Source of the DNA: G963676795 sp963677215
Lineage (GTDB): Bacteria > Desulfobacterota > Desulfuromonadia > Desulfuromonadales > Geopsychrobacteraceae
Length of the DNA: 64,000 bases
NCBI GenBank assembly: GCA_963677215.1
Contig: OY781919.1
Coordinates: 992,001 to 1,056,000 of the forward strand
Reading direction: 5' to 3'
Shown here: positions 49,587-57,626 of the stretch, piece after piece
How the letters are laid out: each line of letters starts with the position of its first letter
How positions within the stretch are numbered: the stretch's first letter is position 1
Position numbers and translations under genes: made by a program
The notes under the pieces: model-generated
What the model was told of the DNA's origin: nothing
The model's database searches: none
What the model saw: only the letters and a program-made list of their open reading frames with translations

Positions 49587-49919
49587 ATGGCTATCAAGAA
49601 ATGTCCGACATGTGGTGAACCTCTCAAAGGAGAATACTGGTGCAGCAAGTGCAAAACCGTGCTCAAGTGTCCTCTTCCCGGTTGTGAAGCACCGGTCAAA
49701 CCTGGCGCGACCGAATGTTCCCGTTGTGGATTGTTTTTTGAAGAGTACCTGAAAAATCGCAAGATGTACCGTGTCTGCCCCAAGTGCAAGAAGAAACAGG
49801 GGCTTTCAGAACAGCAGTGCCGCCACTGCCGGCACTGGTTCAACTGCCCGACCTGCGGCAGCAAAGTGTCCACCAACACGGTTCTCACCTGCCCGCGCTG
49901 CGGGACCAGTCTGCGCTAA
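49587..49919 (+). CDS. Multi-zinc-ribbon protein of unknown function
   Basis: A 110-residue protein built from Cys pairs: CPTCGEPL, CSKCKTVLKC, CEAPVKPGATECSRC, CPKCKKKQGLSEQQCRHC, CPTCGSKV and CPRCGTSL, suggesting four or so zinc knuckles/ribbons and little else. There is no signal peptide. Such tandem ribbons often bind nucleic acid or act as assembly adaptors; no specific function is assignable. The ATG at 49587 is chosen because GGAG lies 6 bp upstream, inside a longer possible start at 49575. Confidence 0.75.
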   Translation: MAIKKCPTCGEPLKGEYWCSKCKTVLKCPLPGCEAPVKPGATECSRCGLFFEEYLKNRKMYRVCPKCKKKQGLSEQQCRHCRHWFNCPTCGSKVSTNTVLTCPRCGTSLR

Positions 49920-50041
49920 ACACCCAGCGGGGCGGTTTCCTCAAACCGCCCCAGATTAAAGGCCCCTATACTCCTTTCTGGACTTCCTCAAAAAAAACTG
50001 CTAACTTCCCGATAATTCACCTCTTTTGCTCCAGGAGATCC

Positions 50042-51460
50042 ATGTTTATCTTCTGTCTGCTCATTTTGTATATTTTTTCGATCCTTTCGGCGGGGAATGC
50101 ACTGTTGCGTAAACGCGACCCCCGTGCCGCACTGGGCTGGATCGTCACCTGTCTCGCCTTGCCCGGACTCGGGGCCGTTTTTTACTGGCTGCTGGGAGTC
50201 AACCGCATCCGTAAAAAAGCTCTGGAACTGCAACGCCAGGGGCAGGGGATGCACTGGCTGCAGGTTCATCAGCACCCACGCCCCGTCGATCTTCCACATT
50301 TCCCCACCGGTACCACCAGCAAGGCGCTGATCGAACTTTCCGACAGTGTAACCCGCCGCCCCTTGACCTGCGGCAACAAGATCGACATCTACCACAATGG
50401 CGACGAAGCCTATCCGGCCATGCTTGAAGCGATCGAATCGGCAGAGCAGGGGATCTACCTGGCCAGCTACATCATGACCCCGGACCGGATCGGCAAGCAG
50501 TTCGCCGCTGCGCTGATTGCCGCCGCCGAGCGCGGAGTGGATGTCCGGGTCATGGTCGATGCCGTCGGCGAACTCTACTCGATCAAAAAGATTCACCGCC
50601 TGTTTCGCGGCACACGGGTGAAAACGTCCCACTTCATGCCGCTCAGCCTGGCCCACAGCCTTTACTTCAACCTGCGCAACCACCGCAAGATCCTGGTCGT
50701 TGACCATTCCACCTGCTTTACCGGCGGCATGAATATCCGTGAGCGCCACATGGTCAAGGACAATAGCAGCCCGCACCGGGTTATCGATGTTCACTTCCGC
50801 TTCAAAGGCCCGATCTGCGGGCAACTGCGCGATGCCTTCATGGAGGATTGGCACTACGCCACCAACGAGCTGCGCACACCTAAGGACTGGCCGGTCTCGC
50901 CGGAATTCGGTACGGCCTGCTGCCGCGGCATCACCGCCGGCCCCAACGAACCGCACGAAAACCTCAACTGGATTCTGATCGGCGCCCTGAGCTGCGCCAA
51001 ATCTCATGTGCGGATCATGACTCCTTACTTTGTTCCCAACCGCGCCCAGCTGGCCGCCATCAACACGGCCGCCCTGCGTGGCGTCCGGGTCGACATCCTG
51101 CTGCCGGAAAAGAACAATCTCCCCTTCGTCGGCTGGGCCGCCAACGCTTACCTGTTTGAGGTGCTCGAGTACCACAACAACGTTTACTTCCAGCCACCCC
51201 CCTTCGTACACAGCAAACTGATGATGGTCGACGACGAATACGCCCTGGTCGGCTCGGCCAACTTCGACCCGCGCAGCCTGCGCCTGAACTTTGAATTCAA
51301 CGTGGAAATCTACGACAAGCAAACCATCAGTGATCTGATCACTCACTTTGACCAGTGCCGTGAAAATTCACGCCAGATCACCCTCGAAGACGTCGATCAA
51401 CGCAGCCTGCCGGCCAGACTACGCGATTCATTCTGCAAACTCTTCTCCCCCTATCTGTAA
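50042..51460 (+). CDS. cls: Cardiolipin synthase (phospholipase D superfamily)
   Basis: A 472-residue membrane enzyme. Two N-terminal hydrophobic segments (MFIFCLLILYIFSILSAGNALL and GWIVTCLALPGLGAVFYWLLG) precede two HKD catalytic motifs: HRKILVVDHSTCFTGGMNI (about residue 218) and HSKLMMVDDEYALVGSANFDPRS (about 390). It condenses phosphatidylglycerol molecules (or PG with another lipid) to cardiolipin at the inner membrane. CAGGAG precedes the ATG at 50042; a longer frame upstream overlaps the zinc-ribbon gene and is not used. A small tautomerase gene follows 14 bp later and is probably co-transcribed. Confidence 0.92.
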   Translation: MFIFCLLILYIFSILSAGNALLRKRDPRAALGWIVTCLALPGLGAVFYWLLGVNRIRKKALELQRQGQGMHWLQVHQHPRPVDLPHFPTGTTSKALIELSDSVTRRPLTCGNKIDIYHNGDEAYPAMLEAIESAEQGIYLASYIMTPDRIGKQFAAALIAAAERGVDVRVMVDAVGELYSIKKIHRLFRGTRVKTSHFMPLSLAHSLYFNLRNHRKILVVDHSTCFTGGMNIRERHMVKDNSSPHRVIDVHFRFKGPICGQLRDAFMEDWHYATNELRTPKDWPVSPEFGTACCRGITAGPNEPHENLNWILIGALSCAKSHVRIMTPYFVPNRAQLAAINTAALRGVRVDILLPEKNNLPFVGWAANAYLFEVLEYHNNVYFQPPPFVHSKLMMVDDEYALVGSANFDPRSLRLNFEFNVEIYDKQTISDLITHFDQCRENSRQITLEDVDQRSLPARLRDSFCKLFSPYL

Positions 51461-51474
51461 GAAAGGAGGCCATA

Positions 51475-51666
51475 ATGCCTGTCATCAATCTGGACGGACC
51501 GCCGATCAAAGACCTGGACAAGAAAAGAGAACTCGTCAAAACCATCACCAAGGCGGCAGCAGAAGCCTTTGGCCTGCCGGAAGAGACCATTATTGTCCTG
51601 TTTCGGGAATACTCAGGAGAGCATGTCGCCAGTGGCGGGACACTGATTGCAGATAGGCACAATTAA
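51475..51666 (+). CDS. 4-oxalocrotonate tautomerase-family protein
   Basis: A 63-residue protein of the normal 4-OT size. After removal of Met the N-terminal Pro (MPVINLDGPPIKDLDKKRELVKTITKAAAEAFGLPEETIIV) would be the catalytic base; the helix and strands expected for the beta-alpha-beta unit follow. Arg at the C-terminal side (VLFREYSGEHVASGG) is in the usual region for substrate binding. It tautomerises 2-hydroxy-dienoates or related ketones; the substrate is unknown. A near-perfect GGAGG lies upstream. It follows cls and is the last gene before the AT-rich cassette-like segment. Confidence 0.85.
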   Translation: MPVINLDGPPIKDLDKKRELVKTITKAAAEAFGLPEETIIVLFREYSGEHVASGGTLIADRHN

Positions 51667-51809
51667 ATCCTGCGAGAACGGAAGAAATGCAGGGTTTAAT
51701 TTTTCATTATCTTCCAGATGATGCGTAAATATCTGTTATCATTTTTCTTTATATATTTTTTTGGTCAAAGCCGTGTTTAATTACGGCAATTAGGCCGTCT
51801 AATTCCAAG

Positions 51810-53342
51810 TTATGACTAATAATAGAGAAAGTATCCATGGAATCACCAAAAACGTTTATTTCATATAGCTAGTCATCTCCCCAGCATGAAGAATGGGTTT
51901 TAAACCTTGCTACAGAGCTTAGAGAATCCGGAGTGGATGTAATACTAGATAAATGGGATCTGAAAGAAGGTCATGACTCCAATGCGTTTATGGAAAAAAT
52001 GGTCACGGATGAGTCCGTTAAAAAAGTGATAATCGTTTGTGATGAATCTTATGCAAAAAAAGCAGATCGCCGAAGTGGTGGTGTTGGCACTGAAACACAA
52101 ATCATTAGTTCAGAGATTTACTCTAGTGTAAATCAAGATAAGTTTGTTGCTGTAATTGCGGAGAAGGACGATGAAGGCAAAGCACACTTGCCCACCTACT
52201 ACAAATCACGGATATATATAGATCTGTCATATGATGAACTATATACAAAAAATTTCGAGCAACTTTTGCGTTGGATATTCAATAAGCCCATCAATGTAAA
52301 GCCAGAACTCGGAAAGGTTCCAGCTTTCTTGTCGGAAAGTCCAGCAGCAAGTCTCGGCACATCCGCAATTTCGAGGAGATGCGTTGATGCTTACCGAAAT
52401 TCAAAGACCCACGCGCACGGGGCACTGAAGGAATATTTTCAAACATTTCTAGATAACTTTGAAAGATTCCGGCTAGAACCAAGTAATGGTAACGCCGCGT
52501 TCGATGAAGAAGTAGTAAAATCTATAGAATCCTTCGTTCTCTATAGAAATGAAGCTATAGAGGTTTTCCTGACTGTTGCCAATTACGGTAACTCCGATTC
52601 GTTGGGAGATGATCTGCATTATTTTTTTGAACAGCTAATCCCCTTGATGGACCGACCGGAAGATATTAACCAGTGGCACGATTGGGATTGGGACAACCTG
52701 AAGTATATTGTGCAGGAATTATTCTTATACTGTGCAGCCTCACTAATCAAATCTCAACGATTCGCGGTCTTGGCCACTCTGCTTCAGCAAAGGTATTTTG
52801 TTGCAAGAGATCAAGATTATGGTCGAAATGCGATGAGAAGCTTTGGCGTATTTCGCAAACACCTAGACTCTCTTGAGCACAGAAACAGGCGACTAAAATT
52901 AAACAGAAAGTCACTACATGCAGACCTTATTAAGAAATTGTCATCCGGAACAGGGGTTTCTTTCAATGACATAATGCAGGCAGATTTTCTACTTTTCATA
53001 TCCGATAGTATGCAATCTCTCATGTCAGAGGAACATCAGCAGGAGTGGTGGCCTGTGACACTTATCTATAAGGGTTATGGCGCAGGCACCTACGAAATCT
53101 TTGCAAGAGCGGAATCAACTTCATTTTTCAATAAAATTAAGTCCTGTATTGGCGTTGAGCAAAAGAAAGACCTGGAACCACTTATTCAGGCATTCCAACA
53201 AAGAGCACTCCACAGTTCCAATGCCAGCCCAGTGCCTGGATTGAACTATGACAAACTTTGCACAAAGCCGTAAAGGCATAACAAGGCGCTCGTTCGAATT
53301 CAAACTACGCTGCGCTTGGTTTTGCACCGTACAGCTTGGTCG
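51810..53342 (+). mobile_element. Integron-like gene cassette 1 (SEFIR gene plus attC-like site)
   Basis: The segment is bounded by G|TTATGA at 51809-51815 and G|TTAGGT at 53342-53348. Its attC-like site begins with GCATAAC, which complements GTTATG at the cassette's own 5' end in six of seven positions, as expected for an excised circular cassette. The gene starts 27 bp after the boundary and ends just before attC, filling the unit. AT-rich composition contrasts with both flanks. No integrase gene or attI is visible in this window. Confidence 0.6.
51837..53273 (+). pseudogene. SEFIR-domain (bSEFIR-type) defence gene with in-frame amber codon
   Basis: Read from ATG 51837 the frame gives MESPKTFISYS, then TAG (51870-51872), then SSPQHEEWVLNLATELRESGVDVILDKWDLKEGHDSNAFMEKMV. 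This is a typical SEFIR domain start, where the residue after FISYS is normally Trp, so TGG has become TAG. The domain continues to VKKVIIVCDESYAKKA (about residue 75) and GVGTETQIISSEIY. The remaining about 330 residues (CVDAYRNSKTHAHGALKEYFQTF and onward) are an uncharacterised helical domain. Bacterial SEFIR proteins act in anti-phage defence by NAD+ depletion. A GTG at 51933 would allow a 446-residue product lacking the first strand and box 1, so the gene as read is probably inactive unless suppressed. It is AT-rich with rare-looking codons. Confidence 0.75.
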
Positions 53343-53348
53343 TTAGGT
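53275..53348 (+). repeat. attC-like recombination site 1
   Basis: It starts 2 bp after the SEFIR stop with GGCATAACAAGGCGCTCG and ends CTTGGTCGTTAGGT; GTTAGGT fits the R' consensus GTTRRRY. The inner part (CAAACTACGC and GCGCTTGGTTTTG) is partly self-complementary, giving the expected folded bottom-strand layout. The length, about 74 bp, is in the attC range. Confidence 0.6.
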
Positions 53349-53753
53349 TCCGGAGGTTAATTTATGGGACGTAATAGAATTGAAGAAATTGAGTCTAGCT
53401 TCAGTGATATTTACGAATTTATAAATGAACAGCCTCAAGCAACTCTCACAGGCATGCTTACGACTGGCGGTGTTTCATTCTCCTGTGAAGCAAAAACAAC
53501 AAAAGACGGACGTAAATTTATAATGCTTCCCCACAACAACAGAATTTATGAATCAGATTGGGGCTACTATTTCAACGATATGGGAAAAACTGGTCAACGA
53601 ATCGGACAGTACAGTATTCCCATAAACAATAAGTACCTCCTCAAGCCGAGGGGAACCTAACCATATAATCAAGCCGATGGCGGATAGCTCTGCGGTTCTC
53701 GTAGAAGTTTCTACCAAGCCGCAAAGACGCTGCCCCACGGCTTATCAAAACCG
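53343..53753 (+). mobile_element. Integron-like gene cassette 2 (98-residue gene plus attC-like site)
   Basis: The cassette starts TTAGGT (after G 53342) and ends at G 53753. Its R'' box ACCTAAC (53655-53661) is the exact reverse complement of GTTAGGT, the box re-formed by its own 5' end on excision. The gene begins 21 bp from the boundary and its TAA lies inside R''. These features are typical of integron cassettes. Confidence 0.62.
53364..53660 (+). CDS. Uncharacterised 98-residue cassette protein
   Basis: A small soluble-looking protein, MGRNRIEEIESSFSDIYEF at the N-terminus, then a beta-rich stretch (TLTGMLTTGGVSFSCEAKTT, KFIMLPHNNRIYESDWGYYFNDMG). It has no signal peptide or membrane segment and no family I recognise. 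GGAGG precedes the ATG. It is AT-rich like the SEFIR gene, lies entirely inside a cassette-like unit, and its stop codon overlaps the attC R'' box. A defence accessory or antitoxin role would be guesswork. Confidence 0.7.
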   Translation: MGRNRIEEIESSFSDIYEFINEQPQATLTGMLTTGGVSFSCEAKTTKDGRKFIMLPHNNRIYESDWGYYFNDMGKTGQRIGQYSIPINNKYLLKPRGT

Positions 53754-53760
53754 TTGAGGT
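53655..53760 (+). repeat. attC-like recombination site 2
   Basis: ACCTAAC (R''), ATCAAGCCG (L''), a long imperfect stem (GGC..AGC..CTGCGG paired with CCGCAAAG..GCT..GCC), an apical hairpin GTAGAA-GT-TTCTAC (53701-53714), CGGCTT (L') and GTTGAGG (R'-like, last base off consensus). The order and spacing are those of attC sites; length 106 bp. Confidence 0.65.
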
Positions 53761-53772
53761 CTTACAGAAGGA

Positions 53773-53808
53773 AAAAGACATCCAGCGCCATGCACCCGGA
53801 TGTCTTTT
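53773..53808. terminator. Terminator of the PASTA-protein gene
   Basis: AAAAGACATCC (53773-53783) pairs with GGATGTCTTTT (53798-53808), an 11-bp stem with A/T tracts, readable in both directions; it directly follows the PASTA gene stop on the minus strand. Confidence 0.88.
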
Positions 53809-53817
53809 GTCATTTCA

Positions 53818-56800
53818 TTACTCTACATACACAAACGTGCCGCTCAAGGTACGGTTGATCTTGGGGCTGCCGCCTTCCATGATGATCTCCTCTGTGACAG
53901 AGGATTTTTCCCTTCTGGTGATGTCTGCGTCAAAGATGGTGCCGGTAATCTCTATGTCATAATTTGTTCTATACAGATTGGCCGCGCTTTTGCTGATATT
54001 CAGGTTTGATATCTGGCATTCAATACTGTCAAACACCGTAAATTTACTTCTCAGGTTATCTTCCACATCCATGACGGTGGCTCCGTCGGCCGATGCCCAG
54101 TTGCTAGACAGCAGATTGGTAAGCTGAGATTCATCCTTGTATTCGTAGGCCTGGCTCAGGCCTGAATATAAGGCCCTGATTCTATCTTCTTCTTCCGCTG
54201 TCATGGAAAACACAGGCGCAGCGGCTGGCGCTCCCTGGGCAAGCTCCTTTGCCGGGGCCTGCACCGAAGCGAGAACGGCCGCCCTGACCACCGGGGTGGG
54301 AACAGCCATGGCACTTATATCTTCCTGGGTTCCGAACATCAATCGAATCCCCGAAGAGCCACGTTTCGCGCCGGGAACCTGGCTTTGAGCAGCAACAACA
54401 TTATTGGTCCTGTCCCAGCCAAGATATTCCTTGGTCACGACAAAGTTCAGATTTTTCAGGATACTTTCAGCTTCACTCTCCGTTTTGCCAATCACGTCGG
54501 GAACGGTATCGACAATCTTGCCGATCTTGAGCTGCACCCGGGTATTCGCCACACTGACAGGCCTGTTTGGTCCCGGAATCATCTGCAACACCATGCCGCT
54601 TTTGGCTCCCTCTGCAACTGTGACGTATTCTATGTCGTATTTAAGGGCCTTGAGCCTCAACTGATAAATCGCCTCACTCATATGCTTGCCCATCAAATCG
54701 GGCAGGAGGACCTCATTTGCCATGGTCAGGTAGACGGTTGGATTCTGCTTGCGTGAGCCCGGAGCAGGGTTCTGCTCAACCACCACGGCACCGGCATTAC
54801 CTCCGGTGCTTCCAAGGTTTTTAGGCGGCAGAAAAACCGGATTCAACCTGGTTTGCCTGATGACAGCTGCAGCTTGTTGTGCCGTCATGCCGATAACATC
54901 GGGAACCCTGGATTGATCGATCCCCACCTTGACCACAATGGGCCGACCCGGCTGGACCTTGACGTAAGGCGGGGGATAGGTGCCAAGCACCTTTCCGGCC
55001 CGGTCCGGCCCGGTCATTATCTCTTCGATGATAAAATCAATTTTCTTGTCGGCCAGGATGGTCCTTGCCTCCATCAGAGAAAAATCTTTTAAATGGGGGA
55101 TGACGTAATCTTCCAGCATGGGGTCATACAGAGGCTTGGCGGTTGAGCTGACAGGCTCGGTGACAAAAAGGTTAACAAAGTTCGCACCCGCCCCTGAAGA
55201 GGGTTCGCTCCCGGCATCTGGCTTCTGATTCAATACCGTACCGGGGGTTCCCTGTTTTGTGTAGATGACAAGCCCCGCAAAGCCTGCCTGGGACAACCTG
55301 CTCTGGGCTTCTGCTTCGGACAGCCCGACAACATTGGGGATGGTCCCCACATAGCTCCCCACATAGATGGTCACCTGAGTATCCGGCGGCACCATGTTAT
55401 TTCCGCCAGGATACATGTGGACCACCCGGCCTTCCCCTCCCTTGGTGTAAACTTTTTGGGGCTGTATTTTGTAGGTAAAGCCTGCGCCGGTTATGATGTC
55501 GATCGCCTCCTGCTGGCTTTTATATACGACGCTGGGCAATCTGACATTATCCGGCAGCTTGCCGACGATCAGCGTAATGATCCAATCATTCGAAGGTTTT
55601 CCGGGCTCCTGAGACTGGGCCAAAACCTTGTCCGGATCCTTCGAATCCCTGAACCCCTTGGAGACAATAAAGCCGTAGTTCTCAAGAATTGAGGTCGCTT
55701 GCGTCAAACTTTTGCCGACAACATCAGGGACCGATTGCAGCTGTTTTCTCACATAGAGCGTGACGGTATCCCCCTCATCGACGGTGGCGTTATAACCCGG
55801 TTCCGTCTTGCTTACGGTGCCAAGCTGTGCTGTCCTGGCGGTTTCTTCATAGACGACAGTGTATTTTAAGACCCTTTTGTTTTCCTGCAGATAGGCGATA
55901 GCCTTCTCCTCGGTCATGTTCACCAGGTTGGGTATCTTGGCCTTGTCATTTTTGTAGACAACAATTTTGACTACAGAACCAGGCTCCACCTGGGTCCGCG
56001 CTGCGGGGCTGGTGCTTGCGATCTGCCCGTCACGAAATTGGTAAATAGTGCTTTCCTGGACAATTTCATATTTGAGACCAAGGGCCAGAATCTTGTCTTT
56101 GGCCTCCTCCAAGGTAAATCCGGTCAGGGAGGGGACCTGGGGCTTGTACTGGTAAACGGTGAAAGAAACCAAAGTCCCCGCCTTGACTTTACTGCCCTGT
56201 CCCGGCTCCGACTTGACTGAGGTTTTACCACCTAAAAATGAGCTGGATGTCGGCAGGTATGAAACCTTGGGAACCAGCCCCCAATATTTCAATTGGGCAA
56301 CGGCGTCAGCTTCAGACATCTGGGCAATATTGGGCACCTCGACGGTTCTATCCGCTTCCGAAACACCTTCGCTGATCCACGCGTAATTGACTGCATCCGG
56401 ATCAATATTGGTACCCGCCGTCGGAGACTGTTTGACAATGGTGTTCAGTTCACTTTTTCTTGACGGATACTGGTTGAGGAAATCAGCCGAATAGATGACT
56501 TCCTCACGCTTGATCTCTTTGAACAGACCGGTAGCTTTTAATATCGCTTCAGCCTCGGCATAGGACTTCCCTACGACAGCAGGCATGGGAGTGCTATCTT
56601 TTTTCAAAACCGTGAGGACAACGGCCCAGCCGTCGCTACTGTAGGCAGAGCCTAAAACCGTTCCGTTCTGGGTATACCTGTTATTCGGGTCTTTGCTGAC
56701 ATATTCAAAGGCAATTTTGTGGGTGGCGAAACCGGCCGGTGTAAAGCTTTCCCAGCCAGCGCTATTCAAAACGGCAACAGCCTCTTCCGTTGTCTTGCCA

Positions 56801-57150
56801 ACCACATCGGGAATGGTCTTCAGATTGTTGAACTCGGACAGGCTAAGGGTATTGACCGAGTAATAGAGCCGGATAATATCATCGTCTCCTACGCTTTGAC
56901 CTGGCGCAGGCTGAACATCATAAACGTGATTATTGGCGGCTTTGGCATTTTTTTGCGGCGTACTCATATTCGTTCGGCACAAGCGTCCGATACCGCAAGC
57001 GTTAATGATTTGCTGTTTGGCAGCCTCAAGTTCCAGGCCGACAACATTTGGCATGGTAAAAGGAGCGCCGTAAGAAATTGCCGGGTAGCAATAAAAGAAA
57101 GGGACGATCAACAAGATTAAAGCAATTCGCTTCCAATATTTTTTTATCAT
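53818..57150 (-). CDS. Secreted protein with 13 tandem PASTA repeats
   Basis: An 1110-residue exported protein. The N-terminal hydrophobic signal (IALILLIVPFFYCYPAISYG) may be cleaved. Thirteen PASTA units follow, recognisable by openings such as MPNVVGLELEAAKQQI, IPDVVGKTTEEAVAVL, VPDVVGKSLTQATSIL, IPNVVGLSEAEAQSRL and VPDVIGMTAQQAAAVI, spaced about 70 residues. The C-terminal about 125 residues (IRALYSGLSQAYEYKDESQLTNLLSSNW...SPKINRTLSG) form a different domain resembling the middle domain of the protein at 26226-27509. PASTA domains normally occur as one to five copies on PBPs or Ser/Thr kinases and bind peptidoglycan fragments; here no kinase or transpeptidase is attached. TTGACA at 57216-57221 may be its -35. 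Likely role: cell-wall binding or a surface/periplasmic scaffold. Confidence 0.85.
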   Translation of the reverse strand: MIKKYWKRIALILLIVPFFYCYPAISYGAPFTMPNVVGLELEAAKQQIINACGIGRLCRTNMSTPQKNAKAANNHVYDVQPAPGQSVGDDDIIRLYYSVNTLSLSEFNNLKTIPDVVGKTTEEAVAVLNSAGWESFTPAGFATHKIAFEYVSKDPNNRYTQNGTVLGSAYSSDGWAVVLTVLKKDSTPMPAVVGKSYAEAEAILKATGLFKEIKREEVIYSADFLNQYPSRKSELNTIVKQSPTAGTNIDPDAVNYAWISEGVSEADRTVEVPNIAQMSEADAVAQLKYWGLVPKVSYLPTSSSFLGGKTSVKSEPGQGSKVKAGTLVSFTVYQYKPQVPSLTGFTLEEAKDKILALGLKYEIVQESTIYQFRDGQIASTSPAARTQVEPGSVVKIVVYKNDKAKIPNLVNMTEEKAIAYLQENKRVLKYTVVYEETARTAQLGTVSKTEPGYNATVDEGDTVTLYVRKQLQSVPDVVGKSLTQATSILENYGFIVSKGFRDSKDPDKVLAQSQEPGKPSNDWIITLIVGKLPDNVRLPSVVYKSQQEAIDIITGAGFTYKIQPQKVYTKGGEGRVVHMYPGGNNMVPPDTQVTIYVGSYVGTIPNVVGLSEAEAQSRLSQAGFAGLVIYTKQGTPGTVLNQKPDAGSEPSSGAGANFVNLFVTEPVSSTAKPLYDPMLEDYVIPHLKDFSLMEARTILADKKIDFIIEEIMTGPDRAGKVLGTYPPPYVKVQPGRPIVVKVGIDQSRVPDVIGMTAQQAAAVIRQTRLNPVFLPPKNLGSTGGNAGAVVVEQNPAPGSRKQNPTVYLTMANEVLLPDLMGKHMSEAIYQLRLKALKYDIEYVTVAEGAKSGMVLQMIPGPNRPVSVANTRVQLKIGKIVDTVPDVIGKTESEAESILKNLNFVVTKEYLGWDRTNNVVAAQSQVPGAKRGSSGIRLMFGTQEDISAMAVPTPVVRAAVLASVQAPAKELAQGAPAAAPVFSMTAEEEDRIRALYSGLSQAYEYKDESQLTNLLSSNWASADGATVMDVEDNLRSKFTVFDSIECQISNLNISKSAANLYRTNYDIEITGTIFDADITRREKSSVTEEIIMEGGSPKINRTLSGTFVYVE

Positions 57151-57295
57151 TGAATTCTGTCCACATGGGGTTTATGAATCTAATTTTGCGGGATATTTTC
57201 AAATGTGCTCAGAAGCTTGTCAATAGAAACTATAGCCGCCCACAGATTAAAGCAACGCTGGCCTTATGAATCATTGAAATCAACTGGACAACTCT

Positions 57296-57625
57296 ATGGC
57301 CTCAGATGAAAGTTTCGTGAAATTCATTGCCGGACAGATAGAAAGTGCCGGCAACATCAGGTACCGGAAAATGTTTGGCGAGTATGCAATCTACTGCAAT
57401 GACAAGGTTGTCGCCCTGATCTGTGACAATCAGCTATTTGTCAAACAAAGTAGCGCCGGCAGAGCGTTTATCGGCAATGTTGTGGAGGCTCCGGCATACG
57501 AAGGAGCGAAGCCGTCGTTTTTGATCGAAGAACAATGTGACGACAGTGAGTGGCTGAGCGACTTGATCAGGCTGACGGAGCAAGAGCTGCCAACGCCGAA
57601 GCCCAAAAAACGTAAGCGAGCGTAA
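57296..57625 (+). CDS. TfoX N-terminal-domain protein
   Basis: A 109-residue single-domain protein. MFGEYAIYCNDKVVALICDNQLFVKQ and APAYEGAKPSFLIEEQCDDSEWLSDLIRLTEQELP are characteristic of the TfoX/Sxy N-terminal domain; the C-terminal helix-hairpin domain is absent and the tail is Lys/Arg-rich (PKPKKRKRA). In gamma-proteobacteria full TfoX regulates competence; stand-alone N-domains are common and uncharacterised. An EamA transporter gene starts about 2 bp after its stop. Confidence 0.85.
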   Translation: MASDESFVKFIAGQIESAGNIRYRKMFGEYAIYCNDKVVALICDNQLFVKQSSAGRAFIGNVVEAPAYEGAKPSFLIEEQCDDSEWLSDLIRLTEQELPTPKPKKRKRA

Positions 57626-57626
57626 G

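Noticed and set aside
49988..51346. Minus-strand open frame of 452 codons opposite cardiolipin synthase
   Set aside because: Shadow of a gene with two HKD motifs; biased composition and no recognisable domain.
51667..51809. A further attC site upstream of the SEFIR cassette
   Set aside because: GTTATGA is present at the boundary but no RYYYAAC partner with a matching fold was found in the preceding 140 bp; an attI or a secondary insertion site is more likely.
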